Of a stretch of DNA of 64,000 bases, positions 1 through 8,911 are shown in pieces. Made by a program: the position numbers and the translations under genes. The notes below the pieces were generated by a model. It was not told where the DNA came from. It saw only the letters and a list, made by a program, of their open reading frames with translations, and made no database searches. The first letter of the stretch is position 1; each line of letters begins with the position of its first letter. This stretch comes from Streptacidiphilus melanogenes (GTDB taxonomy: Bacteria > Actinomycetota > Actinomycetes > Streptomycetales > Streptomycetaceae), in the NCBI RefSeq assembly GCF_000787835.1, contig NZ_BBPP01000001.1, positions 116,354 to 180,353 on the forward strand, written 5' to 3'.

Positions 1-656
1 GCGGTGGCCAGGCCCCAGCCGGTCTCGCCGCCCGCCGAGTCGGTGCGGCGGATGGCCACCGGCACCAGGTCGGGCTGGATGTTGTTGTCGGCGTAGGCCT
101 TGGCGGCCTTCTCCTGGCTGCGGACGGCGTACTCGTCGCAGCGCTCCTTGGTCAGGTGCGGGAACCGGTCGTGCAGGTTCTCCGCCGTCATGCCCATGAA
201 CAGGGCGGACTCGTCGACCAGCTTCTCGGAGAGGAAGCGCGGGTTGGGGTCGACGCCCTCACCCATGGGGTGACGGCCCATGTGCTCGACGCCGCCGGCG
301 AGGGCGATGTCGTAGGCGCCGAAGGCGATGCCACCGGCCACGGACGTCACGGCGGTCATCGCGCCGGCGCACATGCGGTCGATGGAGTAGCCCGGGACGG
401 TCTTGGGCAGGCCCGCCAGCAGCGCGGCCGAGCGGCCCAGGGTCAGGCCCTGGTCGCCGATCTGGGTGGTGGCGGCGATCGCGACCTCGTCCACGAGGGC
501 CGGGTCCAGGTTCGGGTTCCGGCGCATGAGCTCCCGGATCGCCTTGATCACCAGGTCGTCGGCGCGGGTCTCGGCGTAGATGCCCTTGGGGCCGGCCTTG
601 CCGAAGGGGGTGCGGACGCCGTCGACGAAGACGACGTCCCTCGCGGTACGAGGCAC
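1..656 (-). CDS. Acetyl-CoA acetyltransferase (thiolase), N-terminal part; runs off left edge
   Basis: Thiolase-family enzyme that makes or cleaves beta-ketoacyl-CoA, as in fatty-acid beta-oxidation. The first 218 codons are present; the C-terminal half, with the second catalytic Cys and the His, lies beyond the window. The reading frame starts at a GTG preceded by GGGAGGAG. Family features seen are VRTPFGK near residue 14 and the nucleophile Cys96 in SIDRMCAGAMTA, followed by a Gly-rich region containing GGVEHMGRHPMG. It lies on the same strand as RNase D, about 185 bp downstream, and has its own candidate promoter at 776-804. Whether it is catabolic (FadA-like) or biosynthetic cannot be decided from this fragment. 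Confidence 0.9.
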   Translation of the reverse strand, partial: MPRTARDVVFVDGVRTPFGKAGPKGIYAETRADDLVIKAIRELMRRNPNLDPALVDEVAIAATTQIGDQGLTLGRSAALLAGLPKTVPGYSIDRMCAGAMTAVTSVAGGIAFGAYDIALAGGVEHMGRHPMGEGVDPNPRFLSEKLVDESALFMGMTAENLHDRFPHLTKERCDEYAVRSQEKAAKAYADNNIQPDLVPVAIRRTDSAGGETGWGLAT

Positions 657-775
657 GGTGGCTCTCCTCCCAAGCGCCCGTTCGCAGCGGGCACGGTGTG
701 GTCACAGGGGAACGGAGCAGCCGACGGCAGCAGAAGCGCGCGACTGCGGCTCACGACTGCGACGTCCCGAGAGTG

Positions 776-804
776 ATGCTACCCGCCGGTAACCAACGCG
801 CCAA
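776..804 (-). promoter_or_regulatory. Candidate promoter of the thiolase gene with imperfect palindrome
   Basis: On the minus strand a -35 TTGGCG (799-804) and a -10 TAGCAT (776-781) are separated by 17 bp. An imperfect palindrome, TTACC-GGCG-GGTAG on the minus strand (779-792), fills the spacer and overlaps the -10. This position suits a repressor responding to acyl-CoA, but the regulator is not identifiable here. Confidence 0.5.
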
Positions 805-840
805 GGAGGGGAAGGATGAGCCGTGGGTCACTCTCCGGCG

Positions 841-2142
841 TCACTCCACGGCGGCGGTGCTCGCAGAGACGCCGTTCGGGCTCACCCGCGCGGTGACGAA
901 GGCCCGGGCGATCACCGGGGAGACCTGCTGCACCTGCCACGGACGCGCGCCGAGTGCGGCGAGTGCGTCCGCGACCGACGCGTCGGTGACCCGGGAGGGC
1001 GGCGTCCAGGCGACGCGTCGCACCAGCTCGGGCGTGACCAGGTTCTCCTGCGGCAGGTGGAGGCGCTCCGCGAGCGTGGTCACGGCGGCGCGGGCGGCGG
1101 AGAGCCGGGCGGCGGCGAGGGGGTCCTTGTCGGCCCAGGCGCGGGGCGGCGGCGGTCCTTCGTGCGCGGCGGTGGCCGGCGGCAGCTGCAGCTCCGGCAG
1201 CGCGCGGGCGACCTCGATCGCGGCTATCCACTGGTCCAGCGCACGGCGGTGCATGCGCGGTCCGAAGCCCGGCACGGCCTGCAGCCCGGCGACGGAGGAC
1301 GGCATCGCCAGCGCGGCCGCCACGATCGCGGCGTCGGAGAGCACCCGCCCCGGGGAGACGTCGCGCTCGCGCGCCAGCCGGTCCCGCACCTGCCACAACT
1401 CCCGTACGGCCGCGAGCTGGCGACGCCGACGGATCTTGTGCACGCCCGACGTCCGCCGCCAGGGGTCCACCCGCGGCGCGGGCGGGGGAGCGGCGACGAT
1501 GGCGGCGAACTCCTGCTGCCCCCACTCGAGCTTGCCCTGATCGCTCAACTCCTGCTCCAGCGCGTTGCGCAGCTCGACCAGCACCTCCACGTCGAGCGCC
1601 GCGTAGCGCAGCCACGGCTCCGGCAGCGGACGCGTCGACCAGTCGACGGCGGAGTGGCCCTTCTCCAGGCTCAGCCCGAGCACGTTCTCCACCATCGGCC
1701 CGAGGCCCACGCGCGGGAAGCCCGCGAGGCGTCCGGCCAGCTCGGTGTCGAAGAGGTGGGTCGGCCGCATGCCGAGTTCGGAGAGGCAGGGGAGATCCTG
1801 GTTGGCCGCGTGCAGCACCCACTCGGTGTCGGCGAGCACGGCTCCCAACGCGGAGAGGTCCGGACAGGCGACCGGGTCGATCAGCGTGCTGCCGGAGCCC
1901 TCCCGGCGCAGCTGCACGAGATACGCCCGCTGCCCGTACCGGTACCCGGAGGCCCGCTCGGCGTCGATCGCCACCGGCCCGTGCCCGTGGGCGAACCGCC
2001 GGACGACCGCGTCGAGCGCGTCGGCGTCCGCGACGACGGGCGGAATCCCCTCGCTGGGCTCAAGCAGAGGCACCGCGTGGACCGCCTGCCCGGGGGCATC
2101 GCTGCTTGCTTGGTCGATGGCGTCTTCACGGGCGTCGGTCAC
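841..2142 (-). CDS. rnd: Ribonuclease D (DEDDy exonuclease with HRDC domain)
   Basis: 433-residue 3'-5' exoribonuclease for tRNA and small-RNA 3' trimming. The N-terminal exonuclease domain shows the DEDDy residues: Asp60 and Glu62 in IDAERASGYR, Asp116 in HAANQDL, and Tyr180 and Asp184 in YAALDVEVL. A helical HRDC-like domain follows at about residues 210-300. The GTG start (VTDARED) is chosen because a TAGTCT -10 element lies six bases upstream (2149-2154), giving a leaderless transcript; a TTG two codons earlier is the alternative. It lies downstream of, and on the same strand as, the LuxR-type regulator, with an inverted-repeat element between them. Confidence 0.9.
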   Translation of the reverse strand: MTDAREDAIDQASSDAPGQAVHAVPLLEPSEGIPPVVADADALDAVVRRFAHGHGPVAIDAERASGYRYGQRAYLVQLRREGSGSTLIDPVACPDLSALGAVLADTEWVLHAANQDLPCLSELGMRPTHLFDTELAGRLAGFPRVGLGPMVENVLGLSLEKGHSAVDWSTRPLPEPWLRYAALDVEVLVELRNALEQELSDQGKLEWGQQEFAAIVAAPPPAPRVDPWRRTSGVHKIRRRRQLAAVRELWQVRDRLARERDVSPGRVLSDAAIVAAALAMPSSVAGLQAVPGFGPRMHRRALDQWIAAIEVARALPELQLPPATAAHEGPPPPRAWADKDPLAAARLSAARAAVTTLAERLHLPQENLVTPELVRRVAWTPPSRVTDASVADALAALGARPWQVQQVSPVIARAFVTARVSPNGVSASTAAVE

Positions 2143-2203
2143 GAACAAAGACTACGCCCGCAGCCGGTGGATGCTCTTCCGGTGCGCCGACCGGTTGCAC
2201 CGT

Positions 2204-2309
2204 CAGGGGCGCGACGAACTGCGCGACAAGCCACCGGCCGCGACGGAGCCCAGAGCGAGCAGGGCCATCCGCACATCGTTGGTTTCTCGCGCAGTTCCCC
2301 GCGCCCCTG
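2204..2309. repeat. Dispersed intergenic inverted-repeat element, copy A
   Basis: The arms at 2204-2226 and 2287-2309 are 23 bp long and pair at 21 of 23 positions; the right arm on the minus strand contains GCGCGGGGAACTGCGCGA. The element fills the space between the rnd start and the end of the LuxR-type regulator. Related elements occur at 5262-5400 and 16261-16363. It could act as a transcription terminator or be a REP/MITE-like sequence. Confidence 0.7.
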
Positions 2310-2361
2310 AGGAGGTGCGACCGGAGGTCCGCCGAAACGTTCCCTCCGGGGAGGGGCGGGA

Positions 2362-3090
2362 TCAGTGGATGATGCCCGTCCGCAGCGCCACCGCGACCAT
2401 GCCCGCGCGGTCGCCCGTGCCGAGCTTGCGGGCGATGCGGGCCAGGTGGGACTTCACGGTGAGGGCGGAGAGGCCCATGGCGACGCCGATCGCCTTGTTG
2501 GACTGGCCCTCCGCGACGAGGCGCAGGACCTCGACCTCGCGGCCGGAGAGCTCCCGGTACGCCTGCGGCGCCGGCTGGCCCTGGACCGAGCCGGAGGCCG
2601 GAACCCCGCCGGCGCCGGGCGGCAGCTGCATGCCGGGGCGGCGCAGGTGGGACGCCGAGCCGGGCAGGCCCGGGCGCAGCGCGGGGACGCCGTTCATGCC
2701 GGGGCGCTGCGGGACGCCGTTGCCGACGCGGGTGCCGGTCACGACGTAGCCCTTGACCCCGCTGGCGAGCGCGCTGCGGACCGCGCCGATGTCGTCGGCT
2801 GCGGAGAGCGCGAGGCCGTTGGGCCAGCCCGCGGCGCGGGTCTCGGCCAGGATGGCGAGGCCGGAGCCGTCGGGGAGGTGGACGTCGGCGACACAGATGT
2901 CACGGGGGGTGCCGACCCGTGGCCGGGCCTCGGCGAGAGAGGAGGCCTCGATCACGTCGCGCACGCCGAGGGCCCAGAGATGCCGGGTGACCGTGGAGCG
3001 AACGCGCGGGTCCGCGATGACCACCATGGCGGTGGGCTTCGTCGGACGGTAGGCGACCAGGTTTGCGGGGTGCTCAAGGAGAACGGACAC
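2362..3090 (-). CDS. LuxR/NarL-family response-regulator-like transcription factor
   Basis: 242-residue DNA-binding regulator. Residues 20-118 resemble a receiver domain: Asp69 in VADVHLPDGSG is the candidate phosphoacceptor and Lys113 the conserved Lys. The acidic pocket is weak, with only one Asp near residue 27, so phosphorylation may not occur. A Gly/Pro-rich linker (about 120-170) leads to a clear LuxR HTH (about 176-240: LSGREVEVLRLVAEGQSNKAI). No histidine kinase is adjacent, so it is an orphan. It precedes rnd on the same strand. A 281-bp AT-richer region lies upstream, holding two TGATCA sites (3167-3172 and 3244-3249) but no promoter I can name with confidence. Confidence 0.85.
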   Translation of the reverse strand: MSVLLEHPANLVAYRPTKPTAMVVIADPRVRSTVTRHLWALGVRDVIEASSLAEARPRVGTPRDICVADVHLPDGSGLAILAETRAAGWPNGLALSAADDIGAVRSALASGVKGYVVTGTRVGNGVPQRPGMNGVPALRPGLPGSASHLRRPGMQLPPGAGGVPASGSVQGQPAPQAYRELSGREVEVLRLVAEGQSNKAIGVAMGLSALTVKSHLARIARKLGTGDRAGMVAVALRTGIIH

Positions 3091-3371
3091 CAGGCCTCCT
3101 GTGGTGAGGTGCCGGGAAGAGGGTCACTGTCTGCTTCGGCACCATCGGTGCCCGGCTTTAGCGAATGATCACGATTGAGTGAGGGGCAAATCGGGCAGTT
3201 CGGATGTTTTGTTCAGCCTGATTGAGCCTAAGTCACCCGAAAGTGATCAAAAGCGGTCGACACGCCGAACATGTGGCCCAAATGTCCGAAATCGGATACC
3301 CCAGCGTACGCCGAAGCTGACGAACCTTCACCTGATCGGCGTGAGGAACGTGAGAAGAGCGGAGCTCCGGC

Positions 3372-4079
3372 TCAGGCCCCGCCGCGCGGCTGGCGACGCG
3401 TCGGCATCGGCACGACGCTGCTCACCTGCGAGGGCGCGGCCGGTGACGGTGCGCCCGGAGCGGGCAGCGGCAGCGGTGACGGCGGCAGGCCCGCGCACTG
3501 GCACAGCAGCTCGCCCCACGCACGCAGGTGCGCGCCCAGGTCGAGCGAGCCGTCACCGCGCGGGACGGGCGTCCAGGACGCACGGATCTCGATCTCGGTG
3601 CTGGAGGGACGGTCCGCGATCGCTCCGAAGTACTGCGAGTACGCGCGCGATACCGTGCCGCTGGGCTCGGTGTAGGCGCAGCCGAACTGGTCCAGCGCGT
3701 CCGTCAGCCAGGACCAGCCGACCTCCGCGAGCAGCGGGTCGTCTGCGATCTCGCGCTCCAGCTCCGCCTGCGTCAGCGAGACCAGCCGGAACTCGCCCCG
3801 CCAGGCCTCGTGCCCGGCGGGGTCGTGCAGCAGCACCAGCCGGCCGTCGGCCAGCTCCTCGCCGTCGGACTCGACGGTCGCGGTCAGCGCGTAGGCGTAG
3901 GGCGCGAGACGGCGCGGGGCGGGGGTGTTCCCGAGCGTGATCTCGGACCGCATCCGGGTGCCGAGCAGATCGGTGACGGCCGCACGGAACGCCTCGGGAA
4001 CGGACTGCTCCCCCGACGCCCCGTCACCGAACCCGGAACCGCCCTCGTACCTCGGCTTTCCGCCGCTCACCCCAGCCAT
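3372..4079 (-). CDS. DUF3000 family protein
   Basis: 235-residue protein resembling the actinobacterial DUF3000 family; its function is unknown. It has no signal peptide or membrane segment and should be cytoplasmic. The N-terminal 25 residues are Gly-rich and poorly structured, the core is acidic and rich in Trp/Leu, and the last 25 residues are a Pro/Ala tail. It is divergent from hemE (82 bp between starts), and the pairing may mean a shared promoter region. A short inverted repeat CTTCG-6-CGAAG (4138-4153) lies just ahead of hemE in this gap. The start ATG is the first in frame. Confidence 0.75.
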   Translation of the reverse strand: MAGVSGGKPRYEGGSGFGDGASGEQSVPEAFRAAVTDLLGTRMRSEITLGNTPAPRRLAPYAYALTATVESDGEELADGRLVLLHDPAGHEAWRGEFRLVSLTQAELEREIADDPLLAEVGWSWLTDALDQFGCAYTEPSGTVSRAYSQYFGAIADRPSSTEIEIRASWTPVPRGDGSLDLGAHLRAWGELLCQCAGLPPSPLPLPAPGAPSPAAPSQVSSVVPMPTRRQPRGGA

Positions 4080-4161
4080 GCCGGAAGACTATGCGCCCGG
4101 CCCGTCCGCGCAGCGCAGACACCACGGAAGACGCCCGCTTCGAGCGTGCGAAGATTTCAGG

Positions 4162-5232
4162 GTGACCCAGAGCGAGAGCGGCCCGATCGGCCAGAGCAGC
4201 CCCACGTACGACTCCGCGTTCATGCGCGCCTGCCGTGGGGAGGAGGTTCCGCACACCCCCGTCTGGTTCATGCGCCAGGCGGGCCGTTCGCTGCCGGAGT
4301 TCCGCAAGGTCCGCGAGGGCATCGCGATGCTGGACTCCTGCATGATGCCGGAGCTGGTCAAGGAGATCACCCTGCAGCCGGTCCGCCGGCACGGCGTGGA
4401 CGCGGCGGTCTACTACAGCGACATTGTGGTGCCGCTCAAGGCCATCGGCGTCGACCTCGACATCAAGCCCGGCGTCGGCCCCGTCATCGCCCACCCCGTG
4501 CGCACCCGCGAGGACCTCGCGCAGCTGCGTCCGCTGGAGCCCTCCGACGTCCCCTACGTCACCGAGGCCGTCGGCCTGCTCGTCGCCGAGCTCGGCAGCA
4601 CCCCGTTGATCGGCTTCGCCGGCGCGCCGTACACGCTGGCCAGCTACCTCGTCGAGGGCGGCCCGTCGCGCACGTACGAGAACACCAAGGCCATCATGTA
4701 CGGCGACCCGGAGCTCTGGGCCGAGCTGGTCGACCGCCTCGCGGTCATCACGGCGGGCTTCCTCAAGGTGCAGATCGAGGCGGGGGCCTCGGCCGTGCAG
4801 CTCTTCGACTCCTGGGCGGGCGGGCTGGTGCCGGACGACTACCGGCGCTCGGTGATGCCGGCCTCGCAGAAGGTCTTCGCGGAGGTCGCGTCGTACGGCG
4901 TCCCGCGGGTCCACTTCGGCGTGGGCACCGGCGAGCTGCTGGGCCTCATGGGCGAGGCGGGCGCGGACGTGGTCGGCGTGGACTGGCGCGTCCCGCTGGA
5001 GGAGGCGTCCCGCCGGGTCGCCCCCGGCAAGGCGCTCCAGGGCAACCTGGACCCGACGGTCCTGTTCGCCCCCGAGTTCGCGGTCCGCGCGAAGACGGAC
5101 GAGGTCCTCGCCTCGGCGAAGGCCTCCGGCCGCGGCCACATCTTCAACCTCGGCCACGGCGTCCACCCGACCACGAACCCGGACGCCCTCACCCGCCTCA
5201 CGGCCTACGTCCACGAGCAGACGGCGAAGTAG
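4162..5232 (+). CDS. hemE: Uroporphyrinogen decarboxylase
   Basis: 356-residue cytoplasmic enzyme that removes four acetate carboxyls of uroporphyrinogen III to give coproporphyrinogen III. The substrate-binding signature WFMRQAGR is at residues 35-42, and the second family signature lies near the middle (GFAGAPYTLASYL). The GTG start (VTQSESG) fits the family length; a longer open frame reaching upstream to 3925 overlaps the divergent DUF3000 gene and lacks family similarity, so it was discarded. The other haem genes of the branch lie close by (6594-8794), separated by the DUF4349 lipoprotein gene. Confidence 0.95.
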   Translation: MTQSESGPIGQSSPTYDSAFMRACRGEEVPHTPVWFMRQAGRSLPEFRKVREGIAMLDSCMMPELVKEITLQPVRRHGVDAAVYYSDIVVPLKAIGVDLDIKPGVGPVIAHPVRTREDLAQLRPLEPSDVPYVTEAVGLLVAELGSTPLIGFAGAPYTLASYLVEGGPSRTYENTKAIMYGDPELWAELVDRLAVITAGFLKVQIEAGASAVQLFDSWAGGLVPDDYRRSVMPASQKVFAEVASYGVPRVHFGVGTGELLGLMGEAGADVVGVDWRVPLEEASRRVAPGKALQGNLDPTVLFAPEFAVRAKTDEVLASAKASGRGHIFNLGHGVHPTTNPDALTRLTAYVHEQTAK

Positions 5233-5261
5233 CCGTTGGCTCCCGGGCACGGTTGCACTGT

Positions 5262-5400
5262 CCAGGGGCGCGGGGCTCTGCACGATCAACTGTGTGCACG
5301 ACAAGCCACCCGGTGTGGTGAGTCGCCGAAAGCGCAGGGCCGCCCGCACAGGGTGGTTGCTCGCGCGCGCAGCTGATCGAGTAGAGCCTTGCGCCCCTGG
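5262..5400. repeat. Dispersed intergenic inverted-repeat element, copy B
   Basis: Imperfect arms at 5262-5301 and 5361-5400 begin and end with CCAGGGGCGC/GCGCCCCTGG and pair over roughly 36 bp; most mismatches are G:U-compatible. The flank ggttgcac upstream is shared with copy A. It lies between the convergent hemE and DUF4349 genes, where it may serve as a bidirectional terminator. Confidence 0.65.
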
Positions 5401-5409
5401 GGTCGGTGG

Positions 5410-6447
5410 TCACTCCTCGTCCGCCTCCGGCTTTCCCTTCCGGCGGCGGGAGAAGCGGTAGGTGCCGTAGCCCAGCAGGGCGAACAGCACCAGGAACGGC
5501 AGGCCGGCCGAGATCGCGACCAGCAGGCCGCGGCCGACCAGGTACAGGCCGTGCCAGCCCGCGCCCAGCGCGTGCCCTGCCGCGCCCCACGCGCCCGAGG
5601 GCTTCGGCTTCGCCGAAGGATGCGGGGTCGCGGTCTGGAAGAGCTCGACCGTCACGGTCGACATCGCGACCTGGCTCTGCAGTGACGCGACCTGGGACTC
5701 CAGCGAGTTGAGATCGGACTCCCGCTGGGTCACCGCCTGTTCCAGGGTGAGCAGGTCGTTCAGCGAACCGGCCTGCTTCATCAGCGCGTCGAGCCGTTCG
5801 AGGCTCGCCTTCTCGCTGGTGATGCGGGCGTCGAGGTCCACCACCTGTTCGGTGACGTCCTGGCTGGCGCGCTCGCGGGCCAGCACCGCGCCGAGCGAGG
5901 ACAGCTGGGTGAAGACCGCGTCGTAGGACGCGGACGGGACGCGCAACTCCAGGACCGCCGCCTCGCCCGACGCGTCGGACGGCGGAGCGAGTGGTGTGGG
6001 CTGCACTGTCCCGGAGTCAGAGCCCGAGCCCGAGTCCGAGGCCACGCCGCCGTACCACGGCATGGTCGTGGCGTCTCCGACCTGCTCGGAGTCGATGTAA
6101 CCGCCGACCGACCGGACCAGCGTCTGCGCCTGCTGCACCGCCGCGTCGACGTGCGCGGACCGCAGCTGGATCTCCCCGCTGTAGATCACCGACCGGTTCG
6201 ACGCCGCCGCGCCCGTCGCCCCCGGCGACGGCGCGGAGGACGGTGCGCCGCCTGCCGTACCGCTCTTCGGCTGGGCCTGTGACCCGCCTGCCCCCGATCC
6301 CGCCGCACCAGCGGCGGCACGCGGCGCACCCGCCGCACTGCTGTTGCTGCCGCTCGACGCCGAGCATCCGGCGAGCGCCAAGCCCGCCGCCAGGATGCCC
6401 GCGGCGACGGATGTCGCCGGCCGACGTCTGTGGTCCCTCGTTCGCAT
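5410..6447 (-). CDS. DUF4349 domain lipoprotein
   Basis: 345-residue predicted lipoprotein. Residues 1-28 form a lipoprotein signal peptide with lipobox LAGC (Cys28), followed by a Ser/Gly/Ala-rich tether to about residue 85. The DUF4349 core contains a predicted coiled coil (about 190-255) and ends with one transmembrane helix (about 295-318) and a basic tail, so the protein would be held in the membrane at both ends. The ATG at 6447 is preferred because GAGGGGAG precedes it. It is divergent from the PPOX-like gene (146 bp). The function of the family is not established. Confidence 0.8.
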   Translation of the reverse strand: MRTRDHRRRPATSVAAGILAAGLALAGCSASSGSNSSAAGAPRAAAGAAGSGAGGSQAQPKSGTAGGAPSSAPSPGATGAAASNRSVIYSGEIQLRSAHVDAAVQQAQTLVRSVGGYIDSEQVGDATTMPWYGGVASDSGSGSDSGTVQPTPLAPPSDASGEAAVLELRVPSASYDAVFTQLSSLGAVLARERASQDVTEQVVDLDARITSEKASLERLDALMKQAGSLNDLLTLEQAVTQRESDLNSLESQVASLQSQVAMSTVTVELFQTATPHPSAKPKPSGAWGAAGHALGAGWHGLYLVGRGLLVAISAGLPFLVLFALLGYGTYRFSRRRKGKPEADEE

Positions 6448-6593
6448 GTGTCCGCTCCCCTCGTCACTCACTCGCGCATTGGATGCCCGGAGCGGGGCGT
6501 GGGTTCCCGACGTGGTGTCAACAAGGCCATAACGAAAGGGTTGAGACCCGGCTGCGGTCGGCGGCCCCGACCGGGTGTGCGAGAGTGAGGGAC

Positions 6594-8063
6594 ATGCACA
6601 GCACGACGCCCGTCCCCTCCGGCGGCACGACCGGTCGACTCCCGCACGTCCTGGTGATCGGCGGCGGGATCGCCGGCCTCGCGGCCGCCGCGCGGCTGCG
6701 CGGGATCGTCGACGGGACGGAGCGGGCGCGCGTGACGCTGCTGGAGGCCTCGCCGCGCTTCGGCGGCAAGCTGCTCCAGGGGGAGGTCGGCGGGGTCGGC
6801 GTGGACCTCGGTGCGGAGTCGATGCTGGCCCGGCGCCCGGAGGCGATCACGCTGGCGCGGGCGGTCGGCCTCGGCGAGGCGCTGCAGCCGCCGACCACCG
6901 CGAAGGCGTCGATCTGGACCCGCGGCGAGCTGCGCCCGATGCCCACCGGGCACCTGATGGGCGTCCCCGGCGACCTCGACGCGCTCGCGGCCACCGGGGT
7001 GCTCTCGCCCGAGGGCCTCGCCCGGGCCGCCGAGGACGAGACGCTGCCGCGCACCGAGATCGGAGAGGACATCGGCGTCGGGGAGTATGTGGCCGCGCGG
7101 TTGGGTCGCGAGGTCGTGGACCGCCTGGTCGAGCCGCTGCTCGGCGGCGTCTACGCCGGTCACGCCGACGCGATCTCGCTGAGCGCGGCCGTGCCGCAGC
7201 TGCTCGCCATCGCGCAGCGCGAGCGGTCCGCGATCAAGGGCGTCCACGCGGCGCTCGCGGCCGCCGCGAAGAACCCCGATCCCGCGCCCGTCTTCACCGG
7301 CGTCGACGGAGGCATCGGCCGCCTGCCGGGCGCGGTCGCGGACGCCTGTCGCGCCGCTGGGGCCGAGCTGCGCACCGACACCCCCGTCGCCGCGCTGCGG
7401 CGCACCGCGGACGGCTGGACCGTGGTGACCGAGACCGGCCCGTCGTCCGGCGGGCAGACGCTGACCGCCGACGCCGTGGTGCTGGCCGTTCCCGCGCCGG
7501 TCGCCGCGCGGCTGCTGGCCGAGCTCGCTCCCGGCGCGGCCGCCGAGCTGGGCCGGATCGAGTACGCGGGCATGGCCCTGGTCACCCTCGCCTACCACCG
7601 GGCCGACCTGGGCCCGCTGCCCGGCAGCGGCTTCCTGGTCCCGCCCGTCGACGGCCGCGCGATCAAGGCGTCCACCTTCTCCAGCAACAAGTGGGGCTGG
7701 CTCGACAAGGCCGCGCCCGACCGCTTCGTGCTGCGCACCTCGCTCGGACGCCAGGGCGAGGAGGCGGTGCTGGACCTCGACGACGCCGAGCTGGTGGCCC
7801 GCTCCCGCGCGGACCTGCGCGAGGCGGCCGGCATCACCGCCACCCCGTACGCGCACGCGGTGACCCGCTGGCGCGCCGGCCTGCCGCAGTACCCCGTCGG
7901 ACACCCCCAGCGGGTCGCCCGGATCGAGGCGGCCGCCGCCACGCTGCCGGGCCTCGCGCTGTGCGGCGCTGCCTACCACGGCGTCGGCATCCCCGCCTGC
8001 ATCGCGGACGGCTGGCGTGCGGCGGCCGCGGTGACGGAGGACCTGGTGTCCGGAGCAGAGTGA
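6594..8063 (+). CDS. hemG: Coproporphyrinogen III / protoporphyrinogen oxidase (FAD-dependent)
   Basis: 489-residue flavoprotein of the PPOX/HemY family. In actinobacteria this enzyme usually oxidises coproporphyrinogen III to coproporphyrin III (CgoX). An N-terminal FAD-binding Rossmann motif, [15 protein letters not shown], lies near residues 20-36, and the C-terminal dinucleotide-binding signature region contains [18 protein letters not shown] precedes the ATG. The gene is followed after 20 bp by the ChdC gene, which supports the coproporphyrin branch rather than the classical protoporphyrin route. A longer in-frame extension to 5991 overlaps the DUF4349 gene and was rejected. Confidence 0.92.
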   Translation: MHSTTPVPSGGTTGRLPHVLVIGGGIAGLAAAARLRGIVDGTERARVTLLEASPRFGGKLLQGEVGGVGVDLGAESMLARRPEAITLARAVGLGEALQPPTTAKASIWTRGELRPMPTGHLMGVPGDLDALAATGVLSPEGLARAAEDETLPRTEIGEDIGVGEYVAARLGREVVDRLVEPLLGGVYAGHADAISLSAAVPQLLAIAQRERSAIKGVHAALAAAAKNPDPAPVFTGVDGGIGRLPGAVADACRAAGAELRTDTPVAALRRTADGWTVVTETGPSSGGQTLTADAVVLAVPAPVAARLLAELAPGAAAELGRIEYAGMALVTLAYHRADLGPLPGSGFLVPPVDGRAIKASTFSSNKWGWLDKAAPDRFVLRTSLGRQGEEAVLDLDDAELVARSRADLREAAGITATPYAHAVTRWRAGLPQYPVGHPQRVARIEAAAATLPGLALCGAAYHGVGIPACIADGWRAAAAVTEDLVSGAE

Positions 8064-8083
8064 GCAAGGGAGACAATGAGCCC

Positions 8084-8794
8084 ATGAGTGACGAGCACAC
8101 CGATAAGGCGAAGCCGAAGGCTCGCGAGCTGAACGACGTCATCCGCTACACCCTGTGGTCGGTCTTCCGTCTCAAGGACGTGCTGCCGGACGACCGCGCC
8201 GCGATGGCCACCGAGGTCGAGGAGCTGTTCGCGCAGCTCGCCGAGAAGGACGTCACCGTGCGCGGCACCTACGACGTCTCCGGCCTGCGCGCCGACGCCG
8301 ACCTGATGATCTGGTGGCACTCCGGCGACAGCGACAACCTGCAGGAGGCGTACAACCGCTTCCGCCGCACGGAGCTCGGGCGCCGCATGGAGCCGGTCTG
8401 GTCGAACATGGCCCTGCACCGCCCCGCCGAGTTCAACAAGTCGCACATCCCCGCGTTCCTCGCGGACGAGACGCCGCGCGGCTACATCTGCGTCTACCCG
8501 TTCGTGCGCTCGTACGACTGGTACCTGCTGGAGGACGCCGAGCGCCGAGAGATGCTGGCCGAGCACGGCAAGATGGCCCGCGGCTACCCCGATGTCCGCG
8601 CCAACACCGTCGCGTCCTTCGCGCTGGGCGACTACGAGTGGCTCCTCGCCTTCGAGGCGGACGAGCTGTACCGCATCGTCGACCTGATGCGCCACCTGCG
8701 CGCGAGCCGTGCCCGCCTGCACGTCCGCGAGGAGGTCCCGTTCTACACGGGCCGCCGTCGGCCGGTCGGCGAGCTCATCGCCTGCCTGGCCTGA
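8084..8794 (+). CDS. hemQ: Coproheme decarboxylase (hydrogen-peroxide-dependent haem synthase, HemQ/ChdC)
   Basis: 236-residue haem-binding enzyme that oxidatively decarboxylates two propionates of coproheme to give haem b. Tyr138 in [11 protein letters not shown] and His161 in [11 protein letters not shown] are 23 residues apart, as expected for the catalytic Tyr and proximal His of actinobacterial ChdC. Residues 1-15 are a charged, disordered extension. It lies 20 bp after the PPOX-like gene on the same strand, so the two are probably co-transcribed. A strong bidirectional terminator hairpin follows at 8866-8911. Confidence 0.93.
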   Translation: MSDEHTDKAKPKARELNDVIRYTLWSVFRLKDVLPDDRAAMATEVEELFAQLAEKDVTVRGTYDVSGLRADADLMIWWHSGDSDNLQEAYNRFRRTELGRRMEPVWSNMALHRPAEFNKSHIPAFLADETPRGYICVYPFVRSYDWYLLEDAERREMLAEHGKMARGYPDVRANTVASFALGDYEWLLAFEADELYRIVDLMRHLRASRARLHVREEVPFYTGRRRPVGELIACLA

Positions 8795-8865
8795 GAGACC
8801 TGCCTGGCCCGAGACGTCCCGCCTGAGAGGTCGGGGCTGTGACGTCGGGTCCGAGGCATGCGAGA

Positions 8866-8911
8866 CACCGGGGCTCGGAGGACCGCGTCAGCGGCCCTCC
8901 GAGCCCCGGTG
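8866..8911. terminator. 16-bp perfect-stem hairpin between convergent genes
   Basis: The arms at 8866-8881 and 8896-8911 pair perfectly over 16 bp around a 14-nt loop. The hairpin sits between the end of hemQ and the end of the membrane-protein gene at 8888; that gene's stop codon lies in the loop and its last codons in one arm. There is no T-tract, which is usual in this group. Confidence 0.8.
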